NCBI RefSeq assembly: GCF_032854445.1
Contig: NC_088295.1
Location: 15,487,385-15,551,384 of the forward strand
Source: Liolophura sinensis
Lineage: Eukaryota; Mollusca; Polyplacophora; Chitonida; Chitonidae
Length of the DNA: 64,000 bases
Reading direction: 5' to 3'
Both the position numbers and the translations under genes were made by a program. Each line of letters begins with the position of its first letter. The stretch's first letter is position 1. Under the pieces are notes generated by a model. The model searched no databases. It worked only from the letters and a program-made list of their open reading frames with translations, and was not told where the DNA came from. Positions 11,437-23,285 of this stretch are shown in pieces.

Positions 11437-14400
11437 GAATTAATGAATAGTGTTAGTTAATTATATGTGTACTCATGGGTCAGAAAAATATGGCTAAGGA
11501 AGGAAATAGCCATGTTCATACATAGGATGTAAATGTGTCAGAGATGAATAGTCTTGTTGTGGAAGAAAAATAGACTACCTTAATCTATCAAATATAAGTA
11601 AGTTACGTTACTAAAAACTAGACTATACATACATATCAGATTAGCCTGAAATAAATCAGTATATTTTCTGCATTTTTGTAATTAATGATAAATCTATGCG
11701 ATAGATTTCTAGATTTAATATCATCTTTCTGGGAGAGCAAGCCCTCATAGGACATTACAGTATATGTGGTACTTACTCACTTTTTTTTTCTTTGTTGAGC
11801 AGATTTCATGTGCATTGACTTCATGTATTTATCATGTCATGAAGTGAAAATATCGGTGTGTATGTGGTATGATTGAATTCCTGACTTCAGCTTGACAAAC
11901 TGGACATTTGCAATGCTCACTAATTTCCCTGCAGATACCACTCTACCATATTACCCTGTAGCTTTTTATCCCGGGCTCCATTTAGTTAGAGTTTGAACTG
12001 TACAAACAAACCATTTCCTTTCCTCAATTCAAAACAGCACTGTCATTTCTGCCAGATCTCTAGCGCTTAACTTCTTATATGACTACTGTAGAGTTTAATC
12101 AAGAATCTTGACAAAAAGTGCAGTTGGAATTGGCCTAGTGGTATTGGAATGAGTCAGCTTGTGGGGAGGCTTGCATAGCAGTGTAGGGTGGCTGCCTGGG
12201 ATCAGTACAGTCAGGAGCAAGGCCAACAAGCTCTGTCCCTTTCACACTTGTTGATTACTTTTTACTGAGTCCCTTTTATCACAGATGGTGATGCCAACTG
12301 TTGCAGTGTCCATGTATATAAAGATCGTGTTGTACAAGTGTTACCATATTGCTTGCTATTGTCTGATTACTTACTCTTGGTACATTTTTGGTTTAGAACT
12401 CCACTATCATTTTTAGAGTAGCTAGGTCATAAACATTGGTCTTATGTCCTTGAATGATCTTTGCTGTCATTTTGAGTTCAAAATGAAAATTTAGGTCTTC
12501 AATTCTTGTACATGCCGTTCAGTGATTACACGTCTTTGTTTTAGCACTTGGAGTTGTATTATTGAAACTGACACTGGTTGATGTAATGAATTGTTATCTT
12601 TGAATGGAATTTGATGCGTAAGTATTTTTTTTTCTTAGGTGTTTAGAGCTAGAACAACAGTACTACACCGTGTACTTGCTCATTATAGTTTCTGGACCTC
12701 CTCTGTGATTTCGTTATAGTTGGGCTGGTTATTAAAATCTTAAAGCCTGAGCATTGATTCAGTTGTATACACAACTGTAGGTTGAACAGCTGCGGTTATG
12801 TGCAGCTATTATCAGCATCATGTACGGCCGTTCAGATGTCGCTCTCTGCTGCAATTGGTACTCTAGCGGTTCGAGACCTGACTAACGTGCGGATCAGTTG
12901 GGTCGGGCTAACTCGGACATCTCACACCACCCGTGAATTACGGCAAGGTCTGCAGCTTTACTGAGAAAACACAAATCCCACATCCTTCTTAGTCTAGGAT
13001 TTATAGGTTAGTGTTGTTAGTGACATGTTCTATTGTTGGGGATTGGGTAGGTCTGGCATGAGGCCAATGTGGATGATGATGATGCAGGGCCAGCAATCAG
13101 TGGATTAAAATCACTGGCATCAGACGACCACTGCCAGCCACGATCTGCTCTATGTCTACATCTCTGCTAGGTCTACTATTAACTTGCCTACTGCTCCTCT
13201 TACCCTACATATATATGTATCTCATTAATGACTATGGCTCAAAACTGATCCATGCTTTCAGCTGGCACACATGTAATTTGAGTAACAGTGTGACACTAAT
13301 TTGATATTCTTCTGTAATAATTGTCAGATGAGATTATCTATCAAGAGATGTTCTCCTCTGTTGTTTCAACACTTTTTTAAAAATAATATTTGTAACAGTT
13401 TCTTTTTTCAGGTGGAAATATTGTCAGACAATTTGGTATTGTGAAAGCCTTTAGAATCATTTTTTTGTGTTTCTTTTTGTTTTTGTTTTTTTTTTGTGAA
13501 AAATTCTGCACCTTTATCCAGAACTTTTTAGCATCTGAGAACTTGTGCAATGGAAGAGTTTGGTCTTTGTATGAACAGTGTAACAAAGATGGATTAGAAA
13601 GAAAAATAGAAGTTGCCTGTAACCCAAGCCACATGCAGTTGTGTACATGCTGTAGTGAAATTTAAAGTTGTGCATTCAGAGATTTGACATTTGATGGAGG
13701 TAACCGTATTTATGTCTTGACAGGTGATACATCATTGTGTTTTTTTTTCTTGCTGTAAAAGTTGTTTTGTGCACATAGAGATGGTGAGCCTGCTGTGGAA
13801 TGTGTATTGCTTCTCACTAGTAGCAATTCACTACAGTCACAGCTTAAACCATCATCTGTCATATTGATTTGGAAATTGGATCAAAGCAGGATTGTTGCCA
13901 TTTTGTTATTTCACACAAGCAAAGAGAAAACAAACAGCATTTTCCTTCTGTTCCTGGGACGTAGTATTTATGATGAAAGTTTGATCTGATTGGTTGTATA
14001 TTGATTTTAGTGTTGATTTTGGCTGACCTCGGTGACTTCTGAAGTGTTCGTATGAGTTGATAGACCAGTGATAGATTGACAAGAAAAAGAGCTTGCCTAG
14101 CCATCAGGCTATAATCGGCTTCAAGTCTTACCTTGTTACTGACAGAACCTCCACAAATGTACAGGAAGTTTAGAAACTAATCTTCATCATGCAAACGGAA
14201 CATTAATCTCTTTAATTGTGGCAAATCGCCGCATTGTGTGCTGAATGCCATCATAAGAGGCTTTACGTATGCTGTCTGCCATGGTGCCGACCCTCATGCT
14301 CTCAACCATTAAGACGCACCTTGGCCAGAAACCAAGCGCTCAGCTCTCCAACATTCGCAGCTTTTTTGCTAATTGCTTGTTGAATCAATTAATTTTGAGC

Positions 14401-15105
14401 TTCTGTCTTTGCTTTGGCTCCGGTTCTTTTTTGTAATAAACCTAGTAATGGTCTGATCAGAAATAAATTGGGTAAATCTAACAATCGTCTATGATAAGCT
14501 GATGTGAGATATGGTTACACAAGCAGGACCCTGTCATATGTGTGTAACTGTTGTAGATGTACCAATGGGATGATGGTGTCTGTGGACATATAATCATATA
14601 ACAGGCATGAATATGGCCACATTGATTACCCAAGTTCACACAATTTTATTTCCCCTGGCAAATTATGAGTCTGTTTTTAACTATATCCCAGTGTCAGTTT
14701 AATTAATTACTTATGCTTTTGCAAGGAAAAACCTGAACACTTTTTATTTTGATAAAGTATCTGTACACAATGCCGCTTTCCCAGATGACCACTTAGAAAC
14801 TTAGATGTGCACAGACATCTCTTTGAATGCACCGCAGGAAACAAAAGAAGATTAAAGCCACCCTTTATAATACCTGTATGACATGCCTTAGTAATTCATG
14901 TGATATAATAAGAATTTTTTTTTCAGCTTTGCCTTGGTTAAATGCACGAACATTAATTCCCTTGCAAGCATTTTTGCAGCCAATTCACTCACGGAATAGA
15001 ATGATATTTACTGTGAAGTGGACAGAAGGAAGGGATAGTAAATGTTGAATCTGATATACACACGAAACGTAAACCTACAGTGTAACACAGGATAAAGCTA
15101 TAGTT
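11437..15105. other. No gene recognised
   Basis: AT-rich. An isolated B-box-like ggttcgagacc occurs at about 12868 without a paired A box. Otherwise nothing identifiable. Confidence 0.5.
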
Positions 15106-15316
15106 TATACCAGTCCGTATTGTCATTGTGGTTGGAAATACCTGGACAAAGATCAAATGTAATTCCTAAAAAGTCAGAATCTGAAGTCTGACCAAAGATG
15201 TCATTGTCATGATTCGGAACTTCAACATCATTCACTGTGGGTTCAAATTGATATGGCAGTATATTTACTTGTGTGTCACTAGAACCCACCTCGAAAATGA
15301 CATGGTTTTGATACAA
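15106..15316 (-). pseudogene. Possible fragment resembling the leader of P2X7-C-domain-like proteins
   Basis: The minus-strand frame contains ILPYQFEPTVNDVEV, an acidic/Ser stretch, and NHNDNTDW before a possible donor (g|gtataa). From memory, the combination of a YQFEP-type motif with a later NTDW motif occurs in repeat-associated invertebrate proteins sharing the P2X7 C-terminal domain. The Cys-rich zinc-binding part that should follow NTDW is not seen, so this is a broken copy or one exon. It could also be chance. Confidence 0.3.
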
Positions 15317-15987
15317 ATTCCTAGGTCGTATGGGCCAGCTAGACCTGAGTTGGCCATCTATGACGCCACCCTCTGAGCTTTACTGGGCGACCAGCTGGAG
15401 ATCGGCTAGGGTAGTAAATCTATTGTTTTTGATGGATTTGAAGTTGTAATTATCCTTCTCAGAGGCCCTCGTGGTAACATATTGGTAAACAGGTTATAAT
15501 CTTCATGCTAAGGACAATTAGTTAAATCTGGACACTAATCCTTTAAGGTGCAAAGTTATTTGCAGATGTACCTGTGCACTGTGGACAAAGCACATGTTAG
15601 GCTAGGTATACACTGCTACAAAATAACCCAAGCTGCTGAGGCAAACAAGGTTTAGTTACTTCAACAGTTGGCTTTGATAATTGTGCAGCATAAAGTCATA
15701 AATAGAGAAAAAGTTTACTGTCGGGAGTTCATTTCATCTCTCAGCAGTGAGGTCATGGGTTTAAATTTTATTCTGGATGACATGCTGTACAGTGCTCGGC
15801 CGTGGGCAGTTTTCTTGTGCTTGTACTTGCAAAGAGGTAACTCTAAATTACAGTACTACTGACTAAGTTAACATTGGGTACAATGATCTGACAAGACTGC
15901 TATAAATTCATGTGAGGTTCCTAGGTTCCATTTTATTCAGAACATAGCCTCATGGTCTTATAACTAGCTGTCTTGTTGTTGCTATAG

Positions 15988-16125
15988 AGTTACCTGGAGA
16001 TGGGGATGTTCAGGTTCACCTATGGCAAGTCCACTAACCTTGTAGACTTCCTCCATGTGGACAACTTAGTGCAGGTGCACTTTCTGGCAGCTCAAGCCCT
16101 AACTCAGGAGAAGGGATATGTGGCA
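15988..16125 (+). CDS. SDR42E1: SDR42E1-like, first visible exon
   Basis: Acceptor ...gctatag ends at 15987 and donor gtaagt begins at 16126; 46 codons, phase 0 at both ends. It encodes the start SYLEMGMFRFTYG and the diagnostic HVDNLVQ stretch, which in family members follows the PRIV segment of the substrate domain. The in-frame ATG at 16000 is not an initiator, because homology runs upstream through the splice site. Confidence 0.9.
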
Positions 16126-19052
16126 GTAAGTTTATGTCTTATTTTAAATGAACACCACATAATAAGTACTTTCTTGAAAAATGTCATTGCTTTCATCAAG
16201 AGGGTTAACCTAAAATTTATGGGAACATCTTGAAAAGTTTGAAAAGTTGGTGTGAAAAAAGTGTTTCTGTGAAATAGGCCAATCTGAACAGATTATTTTG
16301 GAATCGGGGAAAGTATTCCTCATGCATCCACAACTCAAGTGCACAATATTCATTTTCATTGCAAAATTGAGTTAAAACAAGGCACATGCTTAAATTGTTA
16401 CTGATATCAGGAAAATTAAAAACATGCAGTACAACATGCTCAGTTGGAAGTGCGACTTAGGAGACTGCTATATTAGTATTCCACTAGTAAGCTTGTACAA
16501 ACAGACATTAGCAAAAGGATGTTCATCTGTTGTGGTCTTGCAGAGTTGTGTCCCTTTAACACATGTTCCAGCTCGAACTTTTGACCGGATGGTTTTATAT
16601 ATTTTCAGGCTGGACAAGCATATTTTATCTCGGACAACAAACCAGTCAATAATTTTGAATTTTTCCGCCCTCTGGTAAGAAAAACATATCATAAATAGAT
16701 TTTTAGGTGAAAATAATGTGTACAAGCAAGTTGAGACGCCAGAATCTGGATAAATAGGTTTACTGTTAACTTTAGCCCTTGTTCTTAATTTCTTTCAGGG
16801 TCCTCTTTGGCCTCCTTAGTTAGCATGCCAGCATGGCGCAATGGCCCAGAAGCCTCTCACCTATGCGTTTGCTTTGAGTTCAAGTTTAGCTCATGCTGGC
16901 TTCCTCTCCGGCCATACCTGGGAAGGCCTGCAAGCAACCTCAGGGCACTGTCCGGTTTCCTCCCACCATAATGCTGACTACCTTTGTATAAATGAAGTGT
17001 TATTGAGTACGGATTGAACACAATCAGATAAATAAATTAATCATTTTTTTTGTAGTAATAAGTACTTGTACTTCAATTTTCATATGGGACTTCTAAGATG
17101 ACTCTAATGGTATGATATATTGTTGGAATTTAGCCCAAGATCTTAGTTCTTGTAAAATGGAATTATTGGGTAAGTTGGGATTAGATGTAAATGTATGATA
17201 CTGTGTGAAATGAAAAGTAAATATCTTAATGTATGTGTAGAATATCCTGGATTTAGTACATGTTTCATAAAGTAACTTATTGTGATTTATTGTGTAATAT
17301 ATTATTGAACTTAAATATGTCTAGTAGCAGATTACAGTTAAATATATGGTGAGATCTAAATGAAGTGAATCAAAATGGAAGGAAATGAAATAATACAGAT
17401 GTGATTTACTGCACAGGTTGAAGGTTTAGGGTATGATTTTCCATCCATCAAACTACCTATGATATTGGTCTATTTTCTTTGGTAAGTACATTAAGCATGA
17501 ATTCTTTTGTGTATGTGTGGTAAGTGACCTAATGCATAGATATAGTTCAGGATCAAATAATGTTGGATTAAATGTGTGAAATATGAAACGTTTCATGCAC
17601 TGAGTGCATAAGGTTTGTCAAACTGTCAATCAATGTAAGGGCCTTGTAAAAGTTACCTTTTGAAATACAGGCTACCTTTATTGTACAACCTGATTACTGT
17701 TTATTGCAAAATAAAATTTTAAGTTGTTTTGAAATTAGTTTTAAGGAAATATAACTGACCCTCCAAAGCTGGTTTCCAGTAGTTCTAATCCATAACTGAC
17801 CTCCCCTGTTACCCCAGTCCATCCTGTCTCTTGCCATACAGCTTTGTAGCAAAGCTTGTCCTACACTGATCAACATTCTCTTACCAGTCTTAATAGCTTG
17901 ATGATAATTTAAAGAGGCTTTTTATTGGTCTCACTAGATTCACATCTACCAACTCAATAGATTGTGATCTGTTCAAAGTTCATTTTTAACCGTACATTTA
18001 TTTGTATGACTTGAATATTGCGTCTACATCCAGGGTAAAATGAAATCTGCTTTATTATGCAAACTGCCAAACCAACAACAACAACAAAAGTGTTCAACGT
18101 GGACAAAATTTGATAACTGGTACTGAATTTCTAACGTGAAATATACGTATATGGAACATCATGAAATGACATTATGGAACATCATGAAATGACATTATGG
18201 ATCATCATGAAATGACATTATGGATCATCATGATGATAATTGTTATAGAGCATAGACCTTAGCAGAACAAATTTCACCATAAAATTGTATGGCTAGAGCT
18301 GGGCTGAACATAAAAGTGTACTGAGCAACAAAGCTGTATTGTTATATAATGGAACTACATGCCATCAGCATCTGTGGCTTGCTATATTCAGATGTGTTAC
18401 AGGTTTTACCTCTCCAAGGTTGCACAGTCTTGTATGTTATATATATCACATGTTTTTCCTCCCATTATCTTTCAGCCTATCTAACAGAATGGTTACATTT
18501 CTTTATTGGTCACATTTACAACTTTCAGCCCATGCTCACCAGAACAGAGGTGAGTAGAATTTTTAGTTCAAGGAGTTGTTCCCCTTTAATGCAGTGTTTA
18601 ACAGTGCTGAGCAAGTTTGCTAACCAGTTTTCACTATTATGAAAGAAAGAAGATTAAAATTACGTAACAATATGAATGTAAGATCTCAATAAATAGTACT
18701 TGTTTCTCAGCTTTTGTCTGCCTTTTGTAAATGTTTGCTAATTGGGAGCAAATGTGTGTTGGTCTGTAATTATTTTCTTGTTAACCTGTTTTTTATCCAC
18801 CCCTCATTGTTCATCCCATAGGTGTACAAGACAGGGGTGACCCATTACTTCAGTGTGAAGAAGGCGAAGAGGGACTTGGGTTATACCCCTGTTCGTCAGA
18901 ATGATATGGGCGGGATTGTGGAATATTTCCGTAAAACGGGTCATACGCGTGCAAGGAAAAGGGGGTCTGATGGCCGACAAATCCTGATAAGTCTACTTCT
19001 GGCCATTCTGTGTGCCATCGCCATCATGGCATTTATACCTGTGGTTGTTTAG
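15988..19052 (+). CDS. SDR42E1: SDR42E1-like short-chain dehydrogenase/reductase, C-terminal half (5 exons visible)
   Basis: Five exons (15988-16125, 16609-16674, 17417-17481, 18476-18549, 18822-19052) read together as the C-terminal half of an extended SDR of the 3-beta-HSD/SDR42E group. Seen: a block ending in FLHVDNLVQVHFLAAQAL, then YFISDNKPVNNFEFFRPL, VEGLGY, YNFQPMLTRTE and VYKTGVTHYF, in the family's order and spacing. The chain ends in one hydrophobic segment before the stop, matching the C-terminal membrane anchor of vertebrate SDR42E1. Family knowledge: NAD(P)-dependent oxidoreductases related to 3-beta-hydroxysteroid dehydrogenases, probably acting on sterol-like substrates at the ER membrane. 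About 190 of roughly 390 family residues are visible; the Rossmann GxxGxxG motif and catalytic YxxxK would lie in upstream exons that I cannot find here. Introns are 299-994 bp, all GT-AG. The junction of exons 3 and 4 is out of phase by one base. SDR42E2 is the alternative name. Confidence 0.9.
16609..16674 (+). CDS. SDR42E1: SDR42E1-like, second visible exon
   Basis: 66 bp, phase 0 at both ends, between acceptor attttcag and donor gtaaga. Its 22 codons give AGQAYFISDN followed by KPVNNFEFFRPL, the strongest family match in the window. Confidence 0.92.
16824..17045 (+). mobile_element. tRNA-derived SINE, near full length (mollusc-type, GGCGTAAAACACC tail family)
   Basis: The head gcatggcgcaatggcccaga with B-box-like gagttcaagtt is followed by tgctggcttcctctccggcc, cggtttcctcccaccataat and a tail ending in aataaataaa-like repeats. 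It lies inside the SDR42E1-like second intron. It provides the orientation key for the other copies of this family. Confidence 0.65.
17417..17481 (+). CDS. SDR42E1: SDR42E1-like, third visible exon
   Basis: 65 bp after acceptor tgcacag, with donor gtaagt at 17482. It begins in phase 0 with VEGLGYDFPSIKLPM and ends with two unpaired bases. The next exon needs only one base left over here, so a base is in excess. One T fewer in the cttt run at 17477-17480 would give an Ala codon across the junction, as in vertebrate SDR42E1. Confidence 0.85.
18151..18241. repeat. 23-bp tandem repeat, about 4 copies
   Basis: The unit is atggaacatcatgaaatg plus acatt, with aac changing to atc in the last two copies. 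It lies within the SDR42E1-like third intron. Confidence 0.8.
18476..18549 (+). CDS. SDR42E1: SDR42E1-like, fourth visible exon
   Basis: 74 bp after acceptor tatctttcag, with donor gtgagt at 18550. The reading frame set by YLTEWLHFFIGHIYNFQP and the following MLTRTE requires two bases of a split codon at the 5' end. It ends in phase 0. Confidence 0.9.
18822..19052 (+). CDS. SDR42E1: SDR42E1-like, last exon with membrane anchor
   Basis: Acceptor tcatcccatag ends at 18821; 76 codons then TAG. It begins VYKTGVTHYFSVKKAKRDLGY, continues through a basic stretch (TRARKRGSDGRQ) and ends with a roughly 20-residue hydrophobic segment starting ILISLLLAIL, the likely C-terminal membrane anchor. Confidence 0.93.
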   Translation: MYKTGVTHYFSVKKAKRDLGYTPVRQNDMGGIVEYFRKTGHTRARKRGSDGRQILISLLLAILCAIAIMAFIPVVV

Positions 19053-20119
19053 ATTTTCAAAATGTATAAGTATTTTAACTTTTATGCAATATTTATGCCA
19101 GTTCTTACCTGTAAGCGATTTTTGTTTTCGTCTATTATAAGATGTAGGTATTTGCATTTTACCAATGATTTATTTAAACTTGAAACTGAAACCTGTATCT
19201 CCTTGCCACTAATATTTTCAATGGTTAATACTCCCTGGAGAACCAGATATGTTACAGCAGTAGTTGAGTATAAATGAACTGCTCTTCCTTGTGTTTTTTG
19301 TGTGATGAACTTTGATTGAACATCAAGTGTGGTCCTGACCCACATCAGTTGTATATAATATTTAGACAGAGTGTAGTTCAGTGAAACTTGTGAATATCAG
19401 ACCCTCTGTATACTGGAATCCTGTCAACACCAGCCGCCTCAATATACAGGAAGCTGTCAACTCGGAACACCGGATGTATTTATAAGCCCCTTTTTGTACA
19501 AGCATTGATAATCAGATCTGTGAAAACCGAAACTGCGCTGCATGTTGTCTTTGCAGAACTTTGTGTGTGTGCACAGTACGTGTCCAGCCGGGTCCCCTTC
19601 AGCCAACCAAACCAACACTAATCCCGCATGCAATGACTTAAAGCCCCTTACCCACTGTAGTCTTGTGCTGATAAGGGTTTGTTTATGCTGTCTTTTTTAA
19701 GTAACAAACAAACAAACCAATAAATTGTACTTGTACTTGAAAGCAACTTAAAAAATACAGCATGACATAGCCGCAATCGCTTCAAAACACATCACTGAAA
19801 GACTAGCAAAGTTGTGCAGGATCGGGATGTCACTCGTCGATAAGGTTTTTTTCGTTAAATGCAAAAAGTTGAAATGTTGATAACTAAGAAAAGTGAATGA
19901 ATGGACTGTCTATTCATATTTGTGGTTGAAATACCTGCACATGTTAAATAAGATTATATTGGCTGTTCATTGGCTTTCTCATTTGTTGTAAACACAATGC
20001 ATGTAGGCCTATACATGCAACTCCCGATAAAGTGTTAAGACTGGGTTCTGTAGCGTGAGTTAGGTTGAAGGTTTAAGACAAACATAGAGTTCTCAGCAGA
20101 GCTGTGTTTTAAAATTGGC

Positions 20120-20177
20120 ATGTTGACATTTAAGCTAGGTTTATGGGAATGTTGACATTTAAGCTAGGTTTATGGCA
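20120..20177. repeat. 29-bp tandem duplication
   Basis: atgttgacatttaagctagg then tttatggga, repeated once with the second copy starting at 20149. Confidence 0.8.
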
Positions 20178-21380
20178 TGTGAATGTAAATGCAATCTGTT
20201 AATCAGACTGAAAAGCATTACCCAGGCCTGAGAGGTTTGCATGCTTTTATAAATGAACAGAAGTTTACACTGCACTTTATCCACCAAATTTCAAAGCATG
20301 CAAACATTTATATTTATTAACGAAAAATGTTTTGTATAAATATGGCTGTTTTCTAAATACTGCTTCTTCCATTGGCTGACACGATTGACATTGATATCAA
20401 GTATGGTACAGACATTAAGTCAGCAGGTGTTACATCATTCATTAAATAGGGTATTGCATTAGAGTGCAATGGATTTGTTTGTTTTTTTCTCTAAGGGATG
20501 TGGGGCACAGATTGATAGGCATGTGTTTATAATTTGTTTATTCATGCATGTGTATTTACCTTGTATGCTGAAAATTAACAATATGAAGTTTCTTACTGGG
20601 TAAGTACAGGGTAGATTTGTTCAACACTGCTAATTTTAACCATGAAAATTCCAAAGATTTGTCATGTGTAAACAAGATGTAATAAAAGTGCTGTCCTGAT
20701 ATTCGTACAAAAACTGTTGTCAGTTAAAACCTAAAATCATTTGTTGATGTCTGTATTTATTTATTTGTATTATTAACTCTGTACTGGGGACTTTTACAAT
20801 GATGACCAATTTAATGGACCAAGCTTCCCTGGGGTATTCCACCACCCTTCACCAGGGACCTGGAAGATCTCTTGACTAAACTGCAGGCTTTATTGGAAAA
20901 AAGAACATTTGGCATTATTGAAAGGCCTGATAGTAAGTCAACACATGAACAGTTTGAGGCACTGAGGACCCTGACCATTAACTTCATTCATTGTTAAGTG
21001 CTTTATGTTTTAACTAATCAGTTTGTTCTGAGTTTATTTTTGTCATACCTCACTTGTTGTAATAACTGCAGAAAACAGTTACTTTATTTAATTTGGTGTG
21101 AATGGTACTTGTAGGTCACTGGTTTTAAGTGGAATGAGTGTTAAGACATTGAAAACATTCAAAATTAAAGCGGCAGTAATACATTTATTCCCGTCTTTGC
21201 CTCCTTTTCTTGCAAATTTATGTGCACATTTTGGCCATGGCTATATGGTGATTCCCCTGTCTGACCATCAAGCAGAATATAACTGTTTTTGAAGGTCTTC
21301 AGGTTTTTCTTGGATGTAAAATGTTTTAGTGTCCACTTTGATATGATTGACCACTGGGTGTCTGTTCTTTCATCTTCTGT

Positions 21381-21560
21381 GGTATTCAGGATTTTACCAT
21401 AGTTGTACTAAAACAGATGCAGTATCTGAGAACTTTATAGTGAGACTATGGTATCTGTTGTTCTGTGGTATTCAGGTTTTTACTGTAGTTGTACTAAGAC
21501 AGATGCAGTACCTGAGAACTTTATATTGAGACTACTGTATCTGTTGTTCTATGGTATTCA
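21381..21560. repeat. 86-bp tandem repeat, about 2.1 copies
   Basis: ggtattcagg landmarks at 21381 and 21467, with ggtattcaag at 21553, set the period. The repeat accounts for overlapping short open frames here. Confidence 0.8.
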
Positions 21561-23259
21561 AGATAAGCTTTTTACCATTGTTGCAAAATGGATGCTTCAC
21601 TTTCTGAATACTCAGTGTTACGACTGGTGTCAACTTCATTTCTTTTGTGGTTGTTGTGTTTTATCTTGTCTCCCATTATCACCTACACATACTGTAAATC
21701 TTCAACCTGTTCAAAAACTAAAGCACTTTTTTCAGTGGAATTTATCCATACAATTAGTATGAAAATGATGCTAAACATGATTTATTTGTGTTATGAAATA
21801 TACAAGCTTCATAAAACTGTGCAAATTATTTTCGTACTCTTCACAATTCTCTCAGGATGTTTCAAAATGTAGGTCGCAGAGGTGGTTGAAAAGATTGAAG
21901 TATTAGGATACGTATATGAATGAATGAGTGAATGATTATAGCTATATGCCTCTTTGGCAGTGTTATAGCTATATCGTGGCGGGAACGTGTATGTATGGTA
22001 AAATATGTAAACCACTGCATACTTCCATGGTAACGTCATGTTTTAATAGTTTCAATCACTTCCTTTGTGCATAATTGTGACTTATTCTCATGGTATCATT
22101 TCTTTCTGTTGACCTTTTGACGGTTTCCCGACACAGTTTTGACTACTGTGATTTGTCTGTTATGTGTATATCGTGGAAAATTGTGATAATGCCAATGACA
22201 AGTTGCCTGAGAAGTACGAATTATATTTTGTGTTGGTGTGTATCTGACTTCGGCAGTTTGTTTCAATTAGTAACAACTTTCCTACGTGTATTAATGAACA
22301 TTTTTTATTCTCATGGTAATGTTGAGAAATGATATGTATTTACAAGAGTATTTACTGATTGGAATAGCAGAAATATGATTAAAACCAGGAAATTCATTTT
22401 GTCATATAATATCAAATTTTAATTCTTGAGGTTGATTTAAATGAACTTAGATGTTGCCACAGTGACCATGGCTGTCTTTAGTGAGACACATGTGATGGAA
22501 GTTCTCAGTCAGCCCCTCTGACCTGTTTAGAGCTATTCAGAAACTTGCTGGATGATACATAGGTACATCTTTGTATATATGCCCGTCAGACACATGTGAT
22601 TGGCCAGTGTGTAAGGCTTTGTATGTAGACAATGGTTATCTCTCTTAGCTTTGAAAGGCTCAAGGCCTTGTATATGTAAATACATGTACATGTAACCTCT
22701 TATACATCCACCTGAAAATACAAGTGTCACATGTGGGATAATTTTCTACAGGTGACTATAGAAGTGTGACCCACATATATGTCTTCACATGGTTTGTGTA
22801 CTCGGGCTATATTTTGAGAAGCTTACATATGTACTGTGTCATCTTGCTCGTGACAATTTGCAAACTGTTCAGTCTTTTTTGGATAAGGTGTAATGTATAT
22901 GTATTTGTCTGTGGCCAATGTTGTGCAGTACTTGTGTTTGGGATCTTTAGGACGCAAACTAAAATGTCCAATGTGTTCAATGTGTACAGTGTGTGAGGTT
23001 TTTGTCTGTGACTAGAATACTGATTCCCTCTTATTCGGAGCATTGTATTGTTTTTTGGAAGGTGTTTACAGGTTCTTTTGAAGGATAGGATGATATTTGA
23101 TTGCAACATTGTCGGCACCAAACTTTATATTTTTTAAAAAATGTTTTTTTGTTTGAATTATTATGGCGGTATTAATATGTAATGTTTATATAGGCTTACA
23201 ATTGCCTTTGTATTAATCACAATCACACAAACCATTGGACGTGCTTGTCTGATGCTCTC

Positions 23260-23265
23260 AATAAA
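23260..23265 (+). terminator. Poly(A) signal AATAAA with GT-rich downstream element
   Basis: AATAAA followed by aatgtttgaacag and then gttttgtgttgttttgt. This is the best-formed poly(A) site downstream of the SDR42E1-like stop codon. Confidence 0.45.
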
Positions 23266-23285
23266 ATACACTAATGTTTGAACAG

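Larger units (their letters stand above)
19053..23285 (+). other. Probable 3' UTR / downstream sequence of the SDR42E1-like gene
   Basis: AT-rich sequence without recognisable coding exons. Canonical AATAAA signals occur at 19719-19724 and 23260-23265. The latter is followed within 40 bases by a GT-rich stretch (gttttgtgttgttttgt), the usual layout of a cleavage site. A 29-bp duplication sits at 20120-20177 and an 86-bp tandem repeat at 21381-21560. Which signal ends the transcript cannot be decided from sequence alone. Confidence 0.4.

Noticed and set aside
12830..12900. tRNA or SINE head at ggttcgagacc
   Set aside because: B-box match only; no A box at the proper distance and no tail.
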